Positions 50,776 through 61,508 of a DNA stretch of 64,000 nt are shown here, one piece after another; positions within the stretch are counted from its first letter, which is position 1; each line of letters begins with the position of its first letter. The DNA lies in contig NZ_AP022581.1 in assembly GCF_010731535.1 (NCBI RefSeq), forward strand, positions 1,187,952-1,251,951, read 5' to 3'. A program made the translations under genes and the position numbers. This DNA is from Mycobacterium lacus. GTDB lineage: Bacteria > Actinomycetota > Actinomycetes > Mycobacteriales > Mycobacteriaceae. The notes beneath the pieces are model-generated. The model was not told where the DNA came from, did not search any database, and worked only from the letters and a program-made list of their open reading frames with translations.

Positions 50776-52125
50776 ATGCCTGAAGCCGTGTCCGACGGTC
50801 TGTTCGACCTGCCCGGCGCACCGAAGACCGGCCCTGATCTGGGCGTGTCCGCGGCGGCACCGCTGGCGGTGCGGATGCGTCCGGCATCGCTGGACGAAGT
50901 GGTAGGGCAGGATCACCTGCTGGCACCCGGTTCTCCGCTGCGCCGCCTGGTCGAGGGCTCGGGCGTGGCGTCGGTCATCCTCTACGGCCCACCCGGAAGC
51001 GGCAAGACGACGCTGGCCGCGCTGATCTCGCGGGCGACCGGCCGCCGTTTCGAGGCGCTATCGGCATTGTCGGCCGGCGTCAAGGAAGTTCGCGCGGTGA
51101 TAGACATCGCGAGGCAAGCGCTCCTCGCGCGTGAGCAGACGGTGCTGTTCATCGACGAAGTGCACCGGTTTTCCAAGACCCAACAGGACGCCCTGCTTTC
51201 GGCGGTGGAGAACCGGGTGGTGTTGCTGGTGGCGGCCACCACCGAGAACCCGTCCTTTTCGGTGGTGGCCCCACTGTTGTCGCGATCGTTGATCCTGCAG
51301 CTGCGGCCGCTGACGGCCGACGACGTCCGCACGGTGGTGCAGCGCGCCATCGTTGACCCCCGCGGCCTGGGCGGGCGGGTCGAGGTGAAACCGGAGGCCG
51401 TCGACCTGCTGGTGCAATTGGCGGCCGGCGACGCCCGCCGGGCCCTGACCGCGCTGGAGGTTGCGTCCGAAGCCGGCGAACACGTCAGCGTCGAGACCAT
51501 CGAGCAGTCCCTGGACAGGGCCGCGGTCCGCTACGACCGCGACGGCGACCAGCACTACGACGTCATCAGCGCGTTCATCAAATCGGTGCGCGGCTCCGAC
51601 GTCGACGCCGCGCTGCATTACCTGGCCCGCATGCTCGTCGCCGGCGAGGATCCGCGGTTCATCGCGCGCCGGCTGATGATCCTGGCCAGCGAGGACATCG
51701 GCATGGCCGATCCCACCGCGCTGCAGACCGCCGTCGCCGCCGCCCAGACCGTACAGCTGATCGGCATGCCCGAGGCTCAGCTGACGCTGGCGCATGCCAC
51801 CGTCCACCTGGCCACCGCGCCGAAGTCGAACGCCGTCACGACGGCCCTCGGCGCGGCGATGGCCGACATCAAGGCGGGCAAGGCCGGGCTGGTGCCGGCT
51901 CACCTGCGCGACGGGCACTATTCGGGTGCCGCGGCGCTGGGCCACGCGCGGGGCTACAAGTACTCCCACGACGACCCGGATGGCGTTGTGGCGCAACAGT
52001 ATCCGCCGGATGAGCTGGTAGACGTGGACTACTACCGGCCCACCGGTCGCGGCGGCGAGCGGGAGATCGTCGGACGGCTGGAACGGCTGCGGGCCATCAT
52101 CCGCAAGAAACGGGGACGACAGTGA
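50776..52125 (+). CDS. rarA: Replication-associated recombination protein RarA/MgsA (AAA+ ATPase)
   Basis: A 449-residue protein; ATG 50776 matches the mycobacterial start ([13 protein letters not shown]). Walker [14 protein letters not shown], Walker [21 protein letters not shown], sensor [11 protein letters not shown], followed by the C-terminal tetramerisation part ([30 protein letters not shown]). RarA acts at stalled forks and with single-strand binding protein. Corresponds to Rv2559c. Upstream lies a 107-bp gap to the divergent proline-rich gene. Confidence 0.95.
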   Translation: MPEAVSDGLFDLPGAPKTGPDLGVSAAAPLAVRMRPASLDEVVGQDHLLAPGSPLRRLVEGSGVASVILYGPPGSGKTTLAALISRATGRRFEALSALSAGVKEVRAVIDIARQALLAREQTVLFIDEVHRFSKTQQDALLSAVENRVVLLVAATTENPSFSVVAPLLSRSLILQLRPLTADDVRTVVQRAIVDPRGLGGRVEVKPEAVDLLVQLAAGDARRALTALEVASEAGEHVSVETIEQSLDRAAVRYDRDGDQHYDVISAFIKSVRGSDVDAALHYLARMLVAGEDPRFIARRLMILASEDIGMADPTALQTAVAAAQTVQLIGMPEAQLTLAHATVHLATAPKSNAVTTALGAAMADIKAGKAGLVPAHLRDGHYSGAAALGHARGYKYSHDDPDGVVAQQYPPDELVDVDYYRPTGRGGEREIVGRLERLRAIIRKKRGRQ

Positions 52126-52180
52126 AGATAAGGCATTGCCGGCCGACGGCCCGTCGGCCGGTCCATCGCCTCGATCCCGG

Positions 52181-52816
52181 TCAGACCAGCTCGGGTGCCC
52201 GCAGGTGAGCGAGGGCCAGGTCAAACTCGCACTCGTCGAGTTCCTCGACGCCCGCTTCCTGGATTTTCGCCCGCTTGAGCGCGCCCGATTGCTCCCTGTT
52301 CCGCTCCATCGCTTCGCGGCTGTCGAACGCCGCGCAGGACACGGCGCGACCCGACGCACGGTCGATCATCAGGCTGGCGCTGCAGAATCCCTCGAGGGCT
52401 TCCAACTCAGGCAGCACGGACGTCTTGTAGTACTCGATGTTCTGGTCCGCCAGAGCCGGGTCGCCCTTGACCCATGTGGCCCGCGCGCATGCGCCCTCGC
52501 GTGACGGGTGGTCGCGGTGCAGCACCCCGAGCTCCCACTCTTCGACGGTTGGCGTGCCCCCGAACATCTCCGCGGCCCGGTCCCGTATCGGCCGAACCCG
52601 GTCGGCGCTTGCGCGCATCGCCTCCTCGGATTCCCAGGCGCTGGTGGCGATACACCTGCCCGATTGCCGGTCGACCAGCAGCGATACGCCCACACACCCG
52701 TCAACTTGCTGAAGTGCGGGCAGGACGACATCGCGAACGTGTGCAATCCCCGCATCGATGTCCGTGGGATTCGCCTGAATCGTGGTAGAGCGTGCGTACA
52801 CGATCCACCCCCTCAC
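52181..52816 (-). CDS. Starvation-associated protein, Rv2557/Rv2558 family, copy A
   Basis: A 211-residue protein made of two similar halves: [33 protein letters not shown] ... [19 protein letters not shown] and [47 protein letters not shown]. Each half looks like a small dimeric alpha-beta barrel (ABM-like) unit. M. tuberculosis has two such genes reported to be induced by nutrient starvation; biochemical role unknown. The GTG start has no clear Shine-Dalgarno and follows a GC-rich palindromic leader shared with copy B. Confidence 0.85.
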   Translation of the reverse strand: MRGWIVYARSTTIQANPTDIDAGIAHVRDVVLPALQQVDGCVGVSLLVDRQSGRCIATSAWESEEAMRASADRVRPIRDRAAEMFGGTPTVEEWELGVLHRDHPSREGACARATWVKGDPALADQNIEYYKTSVLPELEALEGFCSASLMIDRASGRAVSCAAFDSREAMERNREQSGALKRAKIQEAGVEELDECEFDLALAHLRAPELV

Positions 52817-52867
52817 CTGTCAGGGCGGCGCCCCGGCGGCGCCACCGGTGCACCCACTACCTTCCTC
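52817..52867 (-). promoter_or_regulatory. Conserved leader of starvation-gene copy A
   Basis: GGCGCCCCGGCGGCGCCACC with flanks (from AGGAAGG to CCTGAC in transcript sense) is nearly identical to the leader of copy B and contains a GGCGCC/GGCGCC self-pairing core placed directly before the start codon. A promoter or RNA hairpin is possible. Confidence 0.45.
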
Positions 52868-52966
52868 CGTTGATCTTGGCCCGGCAAGAGGGTTGACAGC
52901 CCGGCTCTCCCCGAGCGGGCGGCACCGCCATCTCCCGCCGCTTCGCGGCGCGCATCGTCGCCGGGC

Positions 52967-53608
52967 TTAGACCAGCTCGGGCACCCGCAGGTGGGCGATC
53001 GACAGCTCGAATTCGGCCACGTCGAGCACCTCGGCCCCCAACTCCCGCACGCGCCTGCTGCGCAACTCGGTCGCGCGGTCCCGGTTTCGCGCCATCGCGT
53101 CCATGCTGTCGAACGTCGAGCACGACACCGCACGCCGGCATGCCGGATGGTCCACCATCAGGCTGGCGCTGCAGAACCCGTCGAGAGCCTCCAGCTCGGG
53201 AAGCACGGACATCCGGTAGAAGTTGAGGGATCGCTCGATTTGATCCGGCACCACCTTGAGCCAGGTGGCCCGCACGCATGCCCCCTCGTGCGACCGGTGG
53301 TCCCTATGCAGCAAGGCGATTTCCCATTCTTCGACGCGCGCGTTGCCGGAGAACATCATCGCGGCCCGGTCACGGATGGGAGCCACCCGCTCGGCGCTGG
53401 CGCGCATCGCCTGCAGGGTGTCCCAGGCACTGGTGGCGATGCAGGTGCCGGACTGCCGGTCGACCAATAGCGACAGCCCGACATACCCCTCGATCCCCTG
53501 GAGCGCGGGCATGACCACATCGCGGACATGCGCAATTCCGATATCGACCGACAGCGGTTCCGCCTGGATGGTTGTAGAGCGTGCGTACACGACCAACCCC
53601 CTCCTCAT
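52967..53608 (-). CDS. Starvation-associated protein, Rv2557/Rv2558 family, copy B
   Basis: A 213-residue paralogue of copy A with the same two-half layout ([59 protein letters not shown]). The ATG is chosen by alignment with copy A; the frame stays open upstream but that part overlaps copy C out of frame. Both copies end in HLR-x-PELV. A two-residue insertion (HPACRR) breaks the second-half SGR motif. Same leader as copy A. Confidence 0.85.
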   Translation of the reverse strand: MRRGLVVYARSTTIQAEPLSVDIGIAHVRDVVMPALQGIEGYVGLSLLVDRQSGTCIATSAWDTLQAMRASAERVAPIRDRAAMMFSGNARVEEWEIALLHRDHRSHEGACVRATWLKVVPDQIERSLNFYRMSVLPELEALDGFCSASLMVDHPACRRAVSCSTFDSMDAMARNRDRATELRSRRVRELGAEVLDVAEFELSIAHLRVPELV

Positions 53609-53657
53609 GTCGGGGCAGCGCCCCGGTGGCGCCACCGGTTCACCAAATACCTTCCTC
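53609..53657 (-). promoter_or_regulatory. Conserved leader of starvation-gene copy B
   Basis: GGCAGCGCCCCGGTGGCGCC and ACCGGTTCACC...TACCTTCCT match the copy A leader at almost all positions, although the genes have diverged. The GGCGCC/GGGGCGC pairing core is kept. Confidence 0.45.
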
Positions 53658-53745
53658 CTACTGGATAGCCGTGGCAATGGTCGCAAGAACGCAAGAAACG
53701 GCACCGGCCGAAAGCCTGACTCGGCCGGTACCGCAGGAGATTCGA

Positions 53746-54153
53746 TTACACCAGCTCGGGCACCCTCAGGTGCGCCAGCGCCAGCTCGAACTCGCAATCG
53801 CCGAGTTCCTCGGTGCCCGAATCCGGCATCGACGCGGCCTTGAGCGCTGCTATCTGATCCCGGTTGCGTTCCATCGCGTCCCGGGTGTCGAACGTCGTGC
53901 AAGACACGGCACGTCCGGACCCGCGGTCGGCCATCAGGCTGGCGCTGCGGAACCCGTCGGCGCCCGCTAGCCGGGGCAGCACGGACGACTTGTAGTAGTC
54001 GACGCCTTGGTCTACCCGGTCCGGCGGCACTGTGACCCAGGTCGCCCGCGCACCCGCGCCCTCGGCCGAGCGGTGGTCGCGATGCAGCGCCGCGATCTCC
54101 CATTCTTCGACACTTGCCGGCCCGCCGAATATCTCGGCGCATCGATCCCGCAT
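53746..54153 (-). pseudogene. Starvation-family copy C, N-terminal half missing
   Basis: A 135-residue frame that begins at the middle of the family ([27 protein letters not shown]) and continues normally to HLRVPELV. The upstream in-frame codons (TPYREGRP) do not resemble the missing first ~75 residues, and the shared leader is absent, so the 5' half was deleted. It may still be expressed as a single barrel half, but truncation is the better reading. Confidence 0.7.
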
Positions 54154-54240
54154 CGGTCGGCCCTCGCGATAGGGTGTTCGCCGTCACAATCAATAGGCCG
54201 GTCCTGGGAACTCGCAGCCACCCCACCGTAGGCTGGGCGG

Positions 54241-54642
54241 GTGGATACCGATGTGCTGGACGTGGACACCGCGCGTCGCCGCATCGTCGATCTCACCGAT
54301 GCGGTGCGCGCGTTCTGCGCGACGCACGGTGACGGCCTGTGCAACGTGTTCGTCCCGCACGCGACGGCGGGGGTCGCGATCATCGAGACCGGCGCCGGTT
54401 CCGACGAGGACCTTGTCGACGCCCTGGAGCGGCTGTTGCCGCGCGACGACCGCTACCGGCACGCGCACGGCTCCCACGGTCACGGTGCCGATCATGTGTT
54501 GCCGGCCATCGTCGCGCCGTCGGTGACGGTGCCGGTCGCCGGCGGCGAACCGCTGCTGGGCACCTGGCAAAGCGTCGTTCTGGTCGACCTCAACCGGGAT
54601 AATCCGCGGCGGTTGGTGCGTTTGAGTTTCGTAGCGGGTTAA
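54241..54642 (+). CDS. YjbQ/UPF0047 family protein (Rv2556c-like)
   Basis: A 133-residue protein from a GTG. Family motifs are [47 protein letters not shown] and [20 protein letters not shown]. The histidine-rich loop is the conserved putative active site; thiamin-phosphate synthase-like activity was reported for relatives, physiological role unclear. It lies 95 bp before alaS. Confidence 0.9.
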   Translation: MDTDVLDVDTARRRIVDLTDAVRAFCATHGDGLCNVFVPHATAGVAIIETGAGSDEDLVDALERLLPRDDRYRHAHGSHGHGADHVLPAIVAPSVTVPVAGGEPLLGTWQSVVLVDLNRDNPRRLVRLSFVAG

Positions 54643-54736
54643 GTTCACGCCTTTGGACAGCCTTCCAGCAGCCCGGCGAATAGGCTGGGAATTGACTTCG
54701 AATTACGACAAGCCAGGAAACTAAGGAAAGCGAACA

Positions 54737-57442
54737 GTGCAAACACACGAGATCAGGAAGCGGTTCCTTGATCATTTCGTGAAGGCGGGCCACACCGAGG
54801 TGCCGAGCGCCTCGGTGATCCTCGACGACCCCAACCTGTTGTTCGTCAACGCCGGCATGGTCCAGTTCGTCCCGTTCTTCCTGGGCCAGCGCACGCCGCC
54901 GTACGCGACGGCCACCAGTATCCAGAAGTGCATCCGGACCCCCGACATCGACGAGGTGGGTGTCACCACCCGGCACAACACCTTCTTCCAGATGGCCGGC
55001 AACTTCTCCTTCGGCGACTACTTCAAGCGCGGGGCCATCGAGCTGGCGTGGACCCTGCTGACCAACAGCCTCGAGGACGGCGGCTACGGCCTGGACCCCG
55101 AAAGAATCTGGACGACGGTCTATTTCGACGACGACGAGGCCGTGCGGCTGTGGCAGGAGATCGCCGGCCTGCCGGCCGACCGGATCCAGCGCCGCGGCAT
55201 GGCAGACAACTACTGGTCGATGGGCATCCCCGGGCCGTGCGGGCCGTCATCGGAGATCTACTACGACCGCGGGGAAGAGTTCGGCGTGGGCGGCGGCCCG
55301 ATAGCCAACGAGGACCGCTACGTCGAGCTGTGGAACCTGGTGTTCATGCAGAGCGAACGCGGCGAGGGCACCGGCAAGACCGACTTCGAGATCCTTGGGC
55401 CGTTGCCGCGCAAGAACATCGACACCGGCATGGGCGTCGAACGGGTCGCGTTCGTGCTCCAGGGCGTGCACAACGTCTACGAAACCGACCTGCTCAGGCC
55501 GGTCATCGACACCGTGGCAGCCGCCGCCCCGCGCCCGTATGACGTCGGCAACCACGAAGACGACGTCCGCTACCGCGTCATTGCCGACCACAGCCGCACG
55601 GCGGCGATCCTGATCGGCGACGGCGTCAGCCCCGGCAACGACGGACGCGGTTACGTGCTGCGCCGGCTGCTGCGCCGGGTGATCCGCTCGGCCAAGCTGC
55701 TGGGCATCGAGGGCCCGATCGTGGGTGACCTGATGGCCACGGTGCGTGACGCGATGGGCCCGTCGTATCCCGAACTCGTCGCCGATTTCGACCGGATCAG
55801 GCGCATCGCGGTTGCCGAGGAGACCGCGTTTAACCGCACGCTGGCGTCGGGTTCGAAGCTGTTCGAGGAGGTGGCCGGGGCCACCAAGGCGGCGGGCGCC
55901 ACGGTGGTTTCCGGTTCGGACGCCTTCACCCTGCACGACACCTACGGCTTCCCGATCGAGCTCACGCTCGAGATGGCCGCGGAGGCCGGCCTGCAGGTCG
56001 ACGAACTCGGCTTCCGGGAGCTGATGGCCGCGCAGCGCCGTCGCGCCAAGGCCGACGCCGCCGCGCGCAAGCACGCACACGCCGACCTGAGCGCATACCG
56101 CGAGCTGGTCGACGCCGGCCCCACCGAGTTCACCGGTTTCGACGAGTTGACCTCCGAGGCAAGGATTTTGGGCATCTTCGTCGACGGCAAGCGGGTCCCG
56201 GTGGTCGCGCACGGTACCGACGGAGCCGACCGTGTCGAGCTTGTGCTGGACCGCACCCCGCTCTACGCCGAGTCGGGCGGGCAGATCGCCGACGAGGGCA
56301 CCATCAGCGGGACCGGCGCCGGCGGGAGCGCGCGGGCGGCGGTCACCGACGTGCAGAAGATCGCCAAAACCCTCCACGTGCACCGGGTCAACGTGGAGTC
56401 CGGGGAATTCGTCGAGGGCGACACCGTGGTCGCGGCGGTGAACCCGCAGTGGCGCCGGGGCGCCACGCAAGGGCACTCGGGCACTCACATGGTGCACGCT
56501 GCGTTGCGACAAGTGTTGGGGCCCAACGCGGTTCAGGCCGGGTCGCTGAACCGGCCGGGCTATCTGCGGTTCGACTTCAACTGGCAGGGGCCGCTGACCG
56601 AGGACCAGCGCACCCGGATCGAGGAGGTGACCAACGAGGCGGTACAGGCCGACTTCGAGGTGCACACCTTCACCGAGCAGCTCGACAGGGCCAAGGCGAT
56701 GGGCGCGATGGCGCTGTTCGGCGAGAGCTACCCCGACCAGGTGCGGGTGGTGGAGATGGGCGGACCCTTCTCCCTGGAGCTGTGCGGCGGCACCCATGTG
56801 AGTAACACGGCGCAGATCGGCCCGGTGACGATCCTGGGCGAATCGTCGATCGGCTCCGGGGTGCGCCGGGTGGAGGCCTACGTCGGGCTGGACTCGTTCC
56901 GTCACCTGGCCAAGGAACGCGCGCTGATGGCCGGGCTGGCGTCATCGCTGAAGGTGCCGTCCGACGAGGTGCCCGCGCGGGTGGCCAATCTGGTGGAGCG
57001 CCTGCGGGCCGCGGAGAAGGAACTCGAACGCGCCCGGCTGGCGAGCGCTCGGGCGGCCGCGGTGAACGCCGCCGCGGGAGCGCAGCACATCGGTAACGTC
57101 CGCGTGGTGGCGCAGCGAATGGCGGGCGGGATGACGGCCGCCGACCTGCGGTCGCTGGTCGGCGACATTCGCGGCAAGCTCGGTAGCGATCCCGCGGTGG
57201 TCGCGCTGATCTCGTCGAGTTCGGAAGGCAAAACCGTGCCGTACGCGGTCGCGGCCAATCCGGCCGCCCAGGATCTCGGGATTCGCGCCGACGACCTGAT
57301 CAAGCAGCTTTCCGCGGCTCTCGACGGCCGGGGCGGTGGCAAGGCGGACCTGGCGCAGGGATCGGGAAAGGATCCGACGGGTATCGACGCCGCGCTCGAT
57401 GCGGTCCGCTCCGAGATCGCCGTGATAGCGCGGGTCGGTTGA
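54737..57442 (+). CDS. alaS: Alanyl-tRNA synthetase
   Basis: A 901-residue class-II synthetase from a GTG with AAGGAAAG upstream. Catalytic core at the N-terminus ([33 protein letters not shown]), then the tRNA-binding region, the editing domain with zinc ligands H580 and H584 (HSGTHMVH) and C683/H687 (CGGTHV), and the C-terminal domain (from ~740) for tRNA elbow binding and dimerisation. It charges tRNA-Ala and clears mischarged Ser/Gly. Followed without gap by ruvX. Confidence 0.98.
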   Translation: MQTHEIRKRFLDHFVKAGHTEVPSASVILDDPNLLFVNAGMVQFVPFFLGQRTPPYATATSIQKCIRTPDIDEVGVTTRHNTFFQMAGNFSFGDYFKRGAIELAWTLLTNSLEDGGYGLDPERIWTTVYFDDDEAVRLWQEIAGLPADRIQRRGMADNYWSMGIPGPCGPSSEIYYDRGEEFGVGGGPIANEDRYVELWNLVFMQSERGEGTGKTDFEILGPLPRKNIDTGMGVERVAFVLQGVHNVYETDLLRPVIDTVAAAAPRPYDVGNHEDDVRYRVIADHSRTAAILIGDGVSPGNDGRGYVLRRLLRRVIRSAKLLGIEGPIVGDLMATVRDAMGPSYPELVADFDRIRRIAVAEETAFNRTLASGSKLFEEVAGATKAAGATVVSGSDAFTLHDTYGFPIELTLEMAAEAGLQVDELGFRELMAAQRRRAKADAAARKHAHADLSAYRELVDAGPTEFTGFDELTSEARILGIFVDGKRVPVVAHGTDGADRVELVLDRTPLYAESGGQIADEGTISGTGAGGSARAAVTDVQKIAKTLHVHRVNVESGEFVEGDTVVAAVNPQWRRGATQGHSGTHMVHAALRQVLGPNAVQAGSLNRPGYLRFDFNWQGPLTEDQRTRIEEVTNEAVQADFEVHTFTEQLDRAKAMGAMALFGESYPDQVRVVEMGGPFSLELCGGTHVSNTAQIGPVTILGESSIGSGVRRVEAYVGLDSFRHLAKERALMAGLASSLKVPSDEVPARVANLVERLRAAEKELERARLASARAAAVNAAAGAQHIGNVRVVAQRMAGGMTAADLRSLVGDIRGKLGSDPAVVALISSSSEGKTVPYAVAANPAAQDLGIRADDLIKQLSAALDGRGGGKADLAQGSGKDPTGIDAALDAVRSEIAVIARVG

Positions 57443-57916
57443 GTGGATCCGAAACAGCGGGGACCTAGACGCGGAAGAAGCCTCGGCATCGACGTCGGCA
57501 AGGTGCGCATCGGGGTGGCGTCCAGCGATCCGGACGGCATCCTCGCCACCCCGCTGGAAACCGTGCGACGCGACCGGTCCGGCAAGCATCTGCGCAGGCT
57601 GGCCGCGTTGGCCTCCGACATGGAGGCCGTCGAGGTGATCGTCGGACTGCCGCGCACCCTGGCCGACCGCATCGGCCCGTCGGCGCAAGACGCGATCGAG
57701 CTGGCCGAGGCGCTGGCAGAGCGGATTGCTCCCACACCGGTCCGGCTTGCCGACGAGCGGCTGACCACCGTGAGCGCGCAGCGATCGCTGCGCGCGGCGG
57801 GTGTGCGGGCCAAGGAGCAACGCGCGGTGATCGACCAGGCCGCGGCGGTGGCGATCCTGCAGGGCTGGCTCGATCAGCGCCGCGCGGCGGCGGCTCGAGG
57901 GGCCACCGATGGTTGA
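57443..57916 (+). CDS. ruvX: Putative pre-16S rRNA nuclease RuvX/YqgF
   Basis: A 157-residue RNase H-fold protein; the GTG begins directly after the alaS stop. Active-site acidic residues are in [22 protein letters not shown] and the C-terminal [11 protein letters not shown] segment; [12 protein letters not shown] is the family helix. YqgF trims the 16S rRNA precursor in E. coli. Overlaps mltG by 8 bp. Corresponds to Rv2554c. Confidence 0.94.
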   Translation: MDPKQRGPRRGRSLGIDVGKVRIGVASSDPDGILATPLETVRRDRSGKHLRRLAALASDMEAVEVIVGLPRTLADRIGPSAQDAIELAEALAERIAPTPVRLADERLTTVSAQRSLRAAGVRAKEQRAVIDQAAAVAILQGWLDQRRAAAARGATDG

Positions 57917-59162
57917 CGGCGGGCGGCGCCGACGGGCCGAGCCTGAGGCCGTCGGGCCGGCCCGGCACCGGATGAGCCGCATCGATCGGGCCAGGCAGCG
58001 CCGGGCACAACGGCGCCGTCGGCGGCGGCGCTTCGCGGCCCGGGCGGCACTCGGGCTGCTCGGCGTGGCCGTGGTGGCGGCCGTCTTCGTGGGCGCCAGA
58101 CTCTGGCCGACGGTGTTCGGGCACGGTGAGGACTACACGGGCAACGGCAAGCGCGACATCGTGATTCAGGTGCACGACGGCGACTCGACCACCGCGGTCG
58201 GGGAGACCCTGCACAACCAGGGGGTGGTCAAGACCGTGCGGGCGTTCGTCGACGCCGCGCATGGCAACGAGGTGATCTCGTCCATCCAACCCGGCTTCTA
58301 CCGGATGCGAACCGAAATCCCGGCGGCCGCCGCGGTCGCGCGGCTGTCCGACCCGAACAACCGGGTGGGAAAGCTGGTCATCCCGGAAGGGCGTCAGCTC
58401 GACGACACCACCGACATGAAGACCAACAAGGTGAATCCCGGCATATTCTCCCTGATATCGCGGGCCACCTGTGTGGATCTCGACGGCAACCGGCGTTGCG
58501 TTTCGGTCGACGACCTGCGCAAGGTGGCGAGCACCAGCACCCCCGCGACGTTGGCGGTGCCGCCCTGGGCGGTTGAGCCGGTGACCGAGCTGGCCAACGA
58601 CCACCGCCGGATCGAGGGCCTCATCGCACCGGGGACGTTCAACGTCGATCCGTCGGCGTCGGCGCAGAGCATCCTGGCGAACCTGATCCGCGCCGGCGCG
58701 GTCGAGTACATGAAGTCCGGGTTGGTGGACACCGCGCAATCCATGGGCGTCTCGCCCTACGACATCCTGGTGGTGGCGTCGCTGGTCCAGCAGGAAGCCA
58801 ACCCGCAGGACTTCCCGAAGGTGGCGCAGGTGATCTACAACCGCCTGCACGAGCACCGCACGCTGGAGTTCGATTCGACCGTGAACTATCCGCTGGACCG
58901 CCGGGAGGTGGCCACCAGCGACGCCGATCGGGCCCAGCGGACGCCCTGGAACACCTACGTCGCCCATGGGCTGCCGGCCACCGCGATCTGCTCGCCCGGG
59001 GTCGACGCGCTGCGCGCCGCCGAGCATCCCGAGCCGGGGGACTGGCTGTACTTCGTCACCATCGACGCCCAGGGGACGACGCTGTTCACCAGGGACTATC
59101 AGCAGCATCTGGCCAATATCGAGCTGGCCAAGCACAACGGTGTCCTCGACTCCGCGCGGTAG
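57909..59162 (+). CDS. mltG: Endolytic peptidoglycan transglycosylase MltG
   Basis: A 417-residue protein with a basic cytoplasmic start ([14 protein letters not shown]), one membrane helix (~42-64), a LysM-like region and the YceG catalytic domain. The predicted catalytic glutamate is E296 in [25 protein letters not shown]. MltG cuts nascent glycan strands and limits their length. It overlaps both neighbours (8 bp with ruvX, 23 bp with aroE), so alaS-ruvX-mltG-aroE form one operon. Corresponds to Rv2553c. Confidence 0.95.
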   Translation: MVDGGRRRRAEPEAVGPARHRMSRIDRARQRRAQRRRRRRRFAARAALGLLGVAVVAAVFVGARLWPTVFGHGEDYTGNGKRDIVIQVHDGDSTTAVGETLHNQGVVKTVRAFVDAAHGNEVISSIQPGFYRMRTEIPAAAAVARLSDPNNRVGKLVIPEGRQLDDTTDMKTNKVNPGIFSLISRATCVDLDGNRRCVSVDDLRKVASTSTPATLAVPPWAVEPVTELANDHRRIEGLIAPGTFNVDPSASAQSILANLIRAGAVEYMKSGLVDTAQSMGVSPYDILVVASLVQQEANPQDFPKVAQVIYNRLHEHRTLEFDSTVNYPLDRREVATSDADRAQRTPWNTYVAHGLPATAICSPGVDALRAAEHPEPGDWLYFVTIDAQGTTLFTRDYQQHLANIELAKHNGVLDSAR

Positions 59163-59946
59163 AAAGGCGGCCGTCCTGGGCTCGCCGATCGCGCATTCCC
59201 GTTCCCCGCAACTGCACCTGGCGGCCTACCGCGCACTGGGCCTGGATGACTGGACCTACGAACGCATCGAATGCGGCGCCGAGGAGCTGCCGGCCGTGGT
59301 CGGCGGGTTCGGGCCGGAGTGGGTCGGCGCGTCGGTGACCATGCCGGGCAAGTTCGCCGCCCTGCGGTTCGCCGACGAGCGGACCCCGCGCGCCGAACTG
59401 GTCGGGTCGGCCAACACCCTGGTGCGCACCCCGGATGGGTGGCGGGCCGACAACACCGACATCGACGGCGTGACCGGGGCCCTCGGTGTGGTTTCGGGAC
59501 GCGCGGTGGTGCTCGGGTCGGGCGGCACCGCGCCGGCGGCGGTCGTCGGGCTGGCCGAACTCGGCGTCGCCGGGATCACCGTGGTGGCCCGCAACCCGGA
59601 GAAGGCGGCTCGATTGGTGGACCTCGGAACCCGAGTGGGGGTGGCGACGCGGTTCTGCGGTCTCGATAGCCCCGGGCTGGCGGACGAGGTGGCGGCCGGG
59701 GCGGTGTTGATCAGCACGATCCCCGCCGACGTGGCGTCTCGGTATGCCGGCATCTTCGCCGGGATCCCGGTGCTGCTGGACGCCATCTACGACCCCTGGC
59801 CCACCCCGCTGGCCGCCGCCGTGACCGCGACCGGAGGCCGGGTGGTCAGCGGCCTGCAGATGCTGCTGCACCAGGCGTTTGCGCAAGTCGAACAATTCAC
59901 AGGGCTACCCGCTCCGCGAGCGGCGATGGTGGCGGCATTGGATTAG
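59140..59946 (+). CDS. aroE: Shikimate dehydrogenase
   Basis: A 268-residue enzyme; GTG 59140 gives the family length. Substrate-binding motif GSPIAHSRSP, catalytic K71 (VTMPGKFAAL) and D107 (NTDIDG), cofactor loop VVLGSGGTAPAAV and C-terminal GLQMLLHQAFAQVEQFTG. It reduces 3-dehydroshikimate to shikimate with NADPH in aromatic amino-acid synthesis. Start lies inside mltG. Corresponds to Rv2552c. Confidence 0.95.
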   Translation: MSSTPRGRKAAVLGSPIAHSRSPQLHLAAYRALGLDDWTYERIECGAEELPAVVGGFGPEWVGASVTMPGKFAALRFADERTPRAELVGSANTLVRTPDGWRADNTDIDGVTGALGVVSGRAVVLGSGGTAPAAVVGLAELGVAGITVVARNPEKAARLVDLGTRVGVATRFCGLDSPGLADEVAAGAVLISTIPADVASRYAGIFAGIPVLLDAIYDPWPTPLAAAVTATGGRVVSGLQMLLHQAFAQVEQFTGLPAPRAAMVAALD

Positions 59947-59956
59947 CCTGCCGCGC

Positions 59957-60385
59957 ATGTGGATTGGTATAGCCGGGCTGGTCTCGGTCTGGCTCGCGGC
60001 ACTGAGCATCTACGACCTCCGGCAGCGCCGATTGCCCAACGCGCTGACGCTGCCCGGCGCTGTTGTGATCCTGCTGGTGGCCGCCTGCACCGGCCTTTGC
60101 GTGCCGGCACTGGCCGGCGCGGCCGCGCTGACCGGGGTGTACCTGCTGGTGCACCTGGTGGCGCCGGCGGCGATGGGAGCCGGCGACGTAAAGCTGGCCA
60201 TCGGCCTGGGCGGGCTCACCGGGTGCTTCGGCGTCGAGGTGTGGCTGCTGGCGGCGCTGGCCGCGCCGCTGCTGACCGCGCTGTGCGGCGTGGTTGCCCG
60301 GTTAATCGGCGGCGCCGCCACGGTGCCGCACGGCCCGTCGATGTGCCTGGCCACGGTGGGTGCGGTGGGGCTGGTGTTCGTGTGA
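59957..60385 (+). CDS. Prepilin peptidase-like A24 family membrane protein (Rv2551c-like)
   Basis: A 142-residue protein of four or five membrane helices. The first aspartate (SIYDLRQRRLPNALTLP) and the second in the GxGD motif (MGAGDVKLAIGLGG) match the aspartic prepilin/preflagellin peptidase family; the long methylase domain of full PilD is absent. No pilin or pilus genes are nearby, so the substrate is unknown. It begins 10 bp after aroE. Confidence 0.9.
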   Translation: MWIGIAGLVSVWLAALSIYDLRQRRLPNALTLPGAVVILLVAACTGLCVPALAGAAALTGVYLLVHLVAPAAMGAGDVKLAIGLGGLTGCFGVEVWLLAALAAPLLTALCGVVARLIGGAATVPHGPSMCLATVGAVGLVFV

Positions 60386-60475
60386 CGGGCATCATCAGGA
60401 CTGCGAGTGTTCAGCTACGAAGAAATGGCCGCGCAACGCATTGCGTGGCGTTGACGTCGAATCGTGCCTGTGTCG

Positions 60476-60696
60476 ATGGCGGAAAAGCTCACCGCGCTGA
60501 GCCGTGACTTCGGCTCGCAGCGGCGCTTGGCCGAGTTGCTCCTGGTACGCCTCTATACAACCGAGGCCGCTGAGCGCTGGCTCGTCGGGACGAACCCCAG
60601 CCTGGGAAACTGACGGCCCTTGGACCTGATTCGACGTGGCCAGTGCGGGAGGTGCTGGACGCGATCGCGAACGAGCGAGCCGGCAGCTTCGCGTGA
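60476..60696 (+). pseudogene. Decayed MbcA/ParS/Xre-type antitoxin fragment
   Basis: Reading from ATG 60476 gives AEKLTALSRDFGSQRRLAELL, then a segment RWLVGTNPSLGN, an in-frame TGA at 60611, and RPLDLIRRGQ. After a one-base loss near 60642 the typical end EVLDAIANERAGSFA appears in another frame. These segments together match the DUF2384/MbcA-type antitoxins that pair with RES toxins, but the N-terminal part and the toxin are missing. One stop and one frame break make it non-functional. Confidence 0.6.
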
Positions 60697-60881
60697 GGCC
60701 GTGACGGTCCCGCCTGGAACCCGCCGGCGCCGGCCGGACACTCCGGCCACGCCCTTTGGGAAAGTCAATGCGCGTCAGCCGATCTCGCGACGCAATCAAC
60801 GCCCGTTTCAGGGTTTAGAACTGCTTGCGAGATACTGAGCGATAGTGAGCGTATGAACGTTCGAGTGAGTACGCTGGTGGT

Positions 60882-61508
60882 GTGAATTTGACGGAGTGGG
60901 CGCGTGCTCAGGGTGTGCATCCACAGACGGTGTACCGGTGGTTTCGGGAGGGGACGTTGCCGGTTCCGGCGGTGCGGGTGAATGAGCGCACGGTGCTGGT
61001 GTCACCGGATGCGCCTGCAGGATCGGCGCCGGCGGCCGCGTTCGGTCTGTACGCGCGGGTGTCGTCGCATGATCAGAAGTCGGACTTGGATCGTCAGGTC
61101 GCTCGGCTGACAGCCTGGGCCGCTGAGGCGGGCGGGACGGTGGTGCGGGTGGAGGCCGAGGTCGGGTCCGGGATGAATGGGTCGCGGGCGAAAGTCAGGC
61201 GATTGTTGGCCGACCCGAAGGTGACCGTTGTGGTGGTCGAGCATCGGGATCGGCTGGGCCGGATGAACACTGAACTGGTGGAAGCGGCGCTTTCGGCGCA
61301 CGGTCGCCGGCTGGTGGTGCTCGACGCCGGTGAGGTAGACGACGATCTGGTGCGCGACATGGTGGAGGTGCTGACCTCGTTCTGTGCGCGACTGTATGGC
61401 CGCCGCGGTGCGCGAAACCGTGCGCTCAAAGCGGTCGGCTGCGCGCAGCGCGATATCGGGCCGGCCGCGCTTGTCGGTGGCCGGGTGGATGATGCGGCAC
61501 ATGAGTGA
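60882..61508 (+). CDS. tnpA: IS607-family serine recombinase TnpA
   Basis: A 208-residue protein: N-terminal MerR-like helix-turn-helix (LTEWARAQGVHPQTVYRWFREGTLPV) and a resolvase catalytic domain with nucleophile S61 (GLYARVSSHDQKSDLDRQ), EHRDRLGRMNTELVEAAL and the C-terminal helix (DMVEVLTSFCARLYGRRGARNRA). It moves the element by conservative recombination without target duplication. The frame is intact. Confidence 0.93.
   Translation: MNLTEWARAQGVHPQTVYRWFREGTLPVPAVRVNERTVLVSPDAPAGSAPAAAFGLYARVSSHDQKSDLDRQVARLTAWAAEAGGTVVRVEAEVGSGMNGSRAKVRRLLADPKVTVVVVEHRDRLGRMNTELVEAALSAHGRRLVVLDAGEVDDDLVRDMVEVLTSFCARLYGRRGARNRALKAVGCAQRDIGPAALVGGRVDDAAHE

Noticed and set aside
52967..54226. A 419-codon reading of starvation-gene copy B
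   Set aside because: The upstream 206 codons overlap copy C in another frame and show no family similarity; the start at 53608 aligns with copy A.
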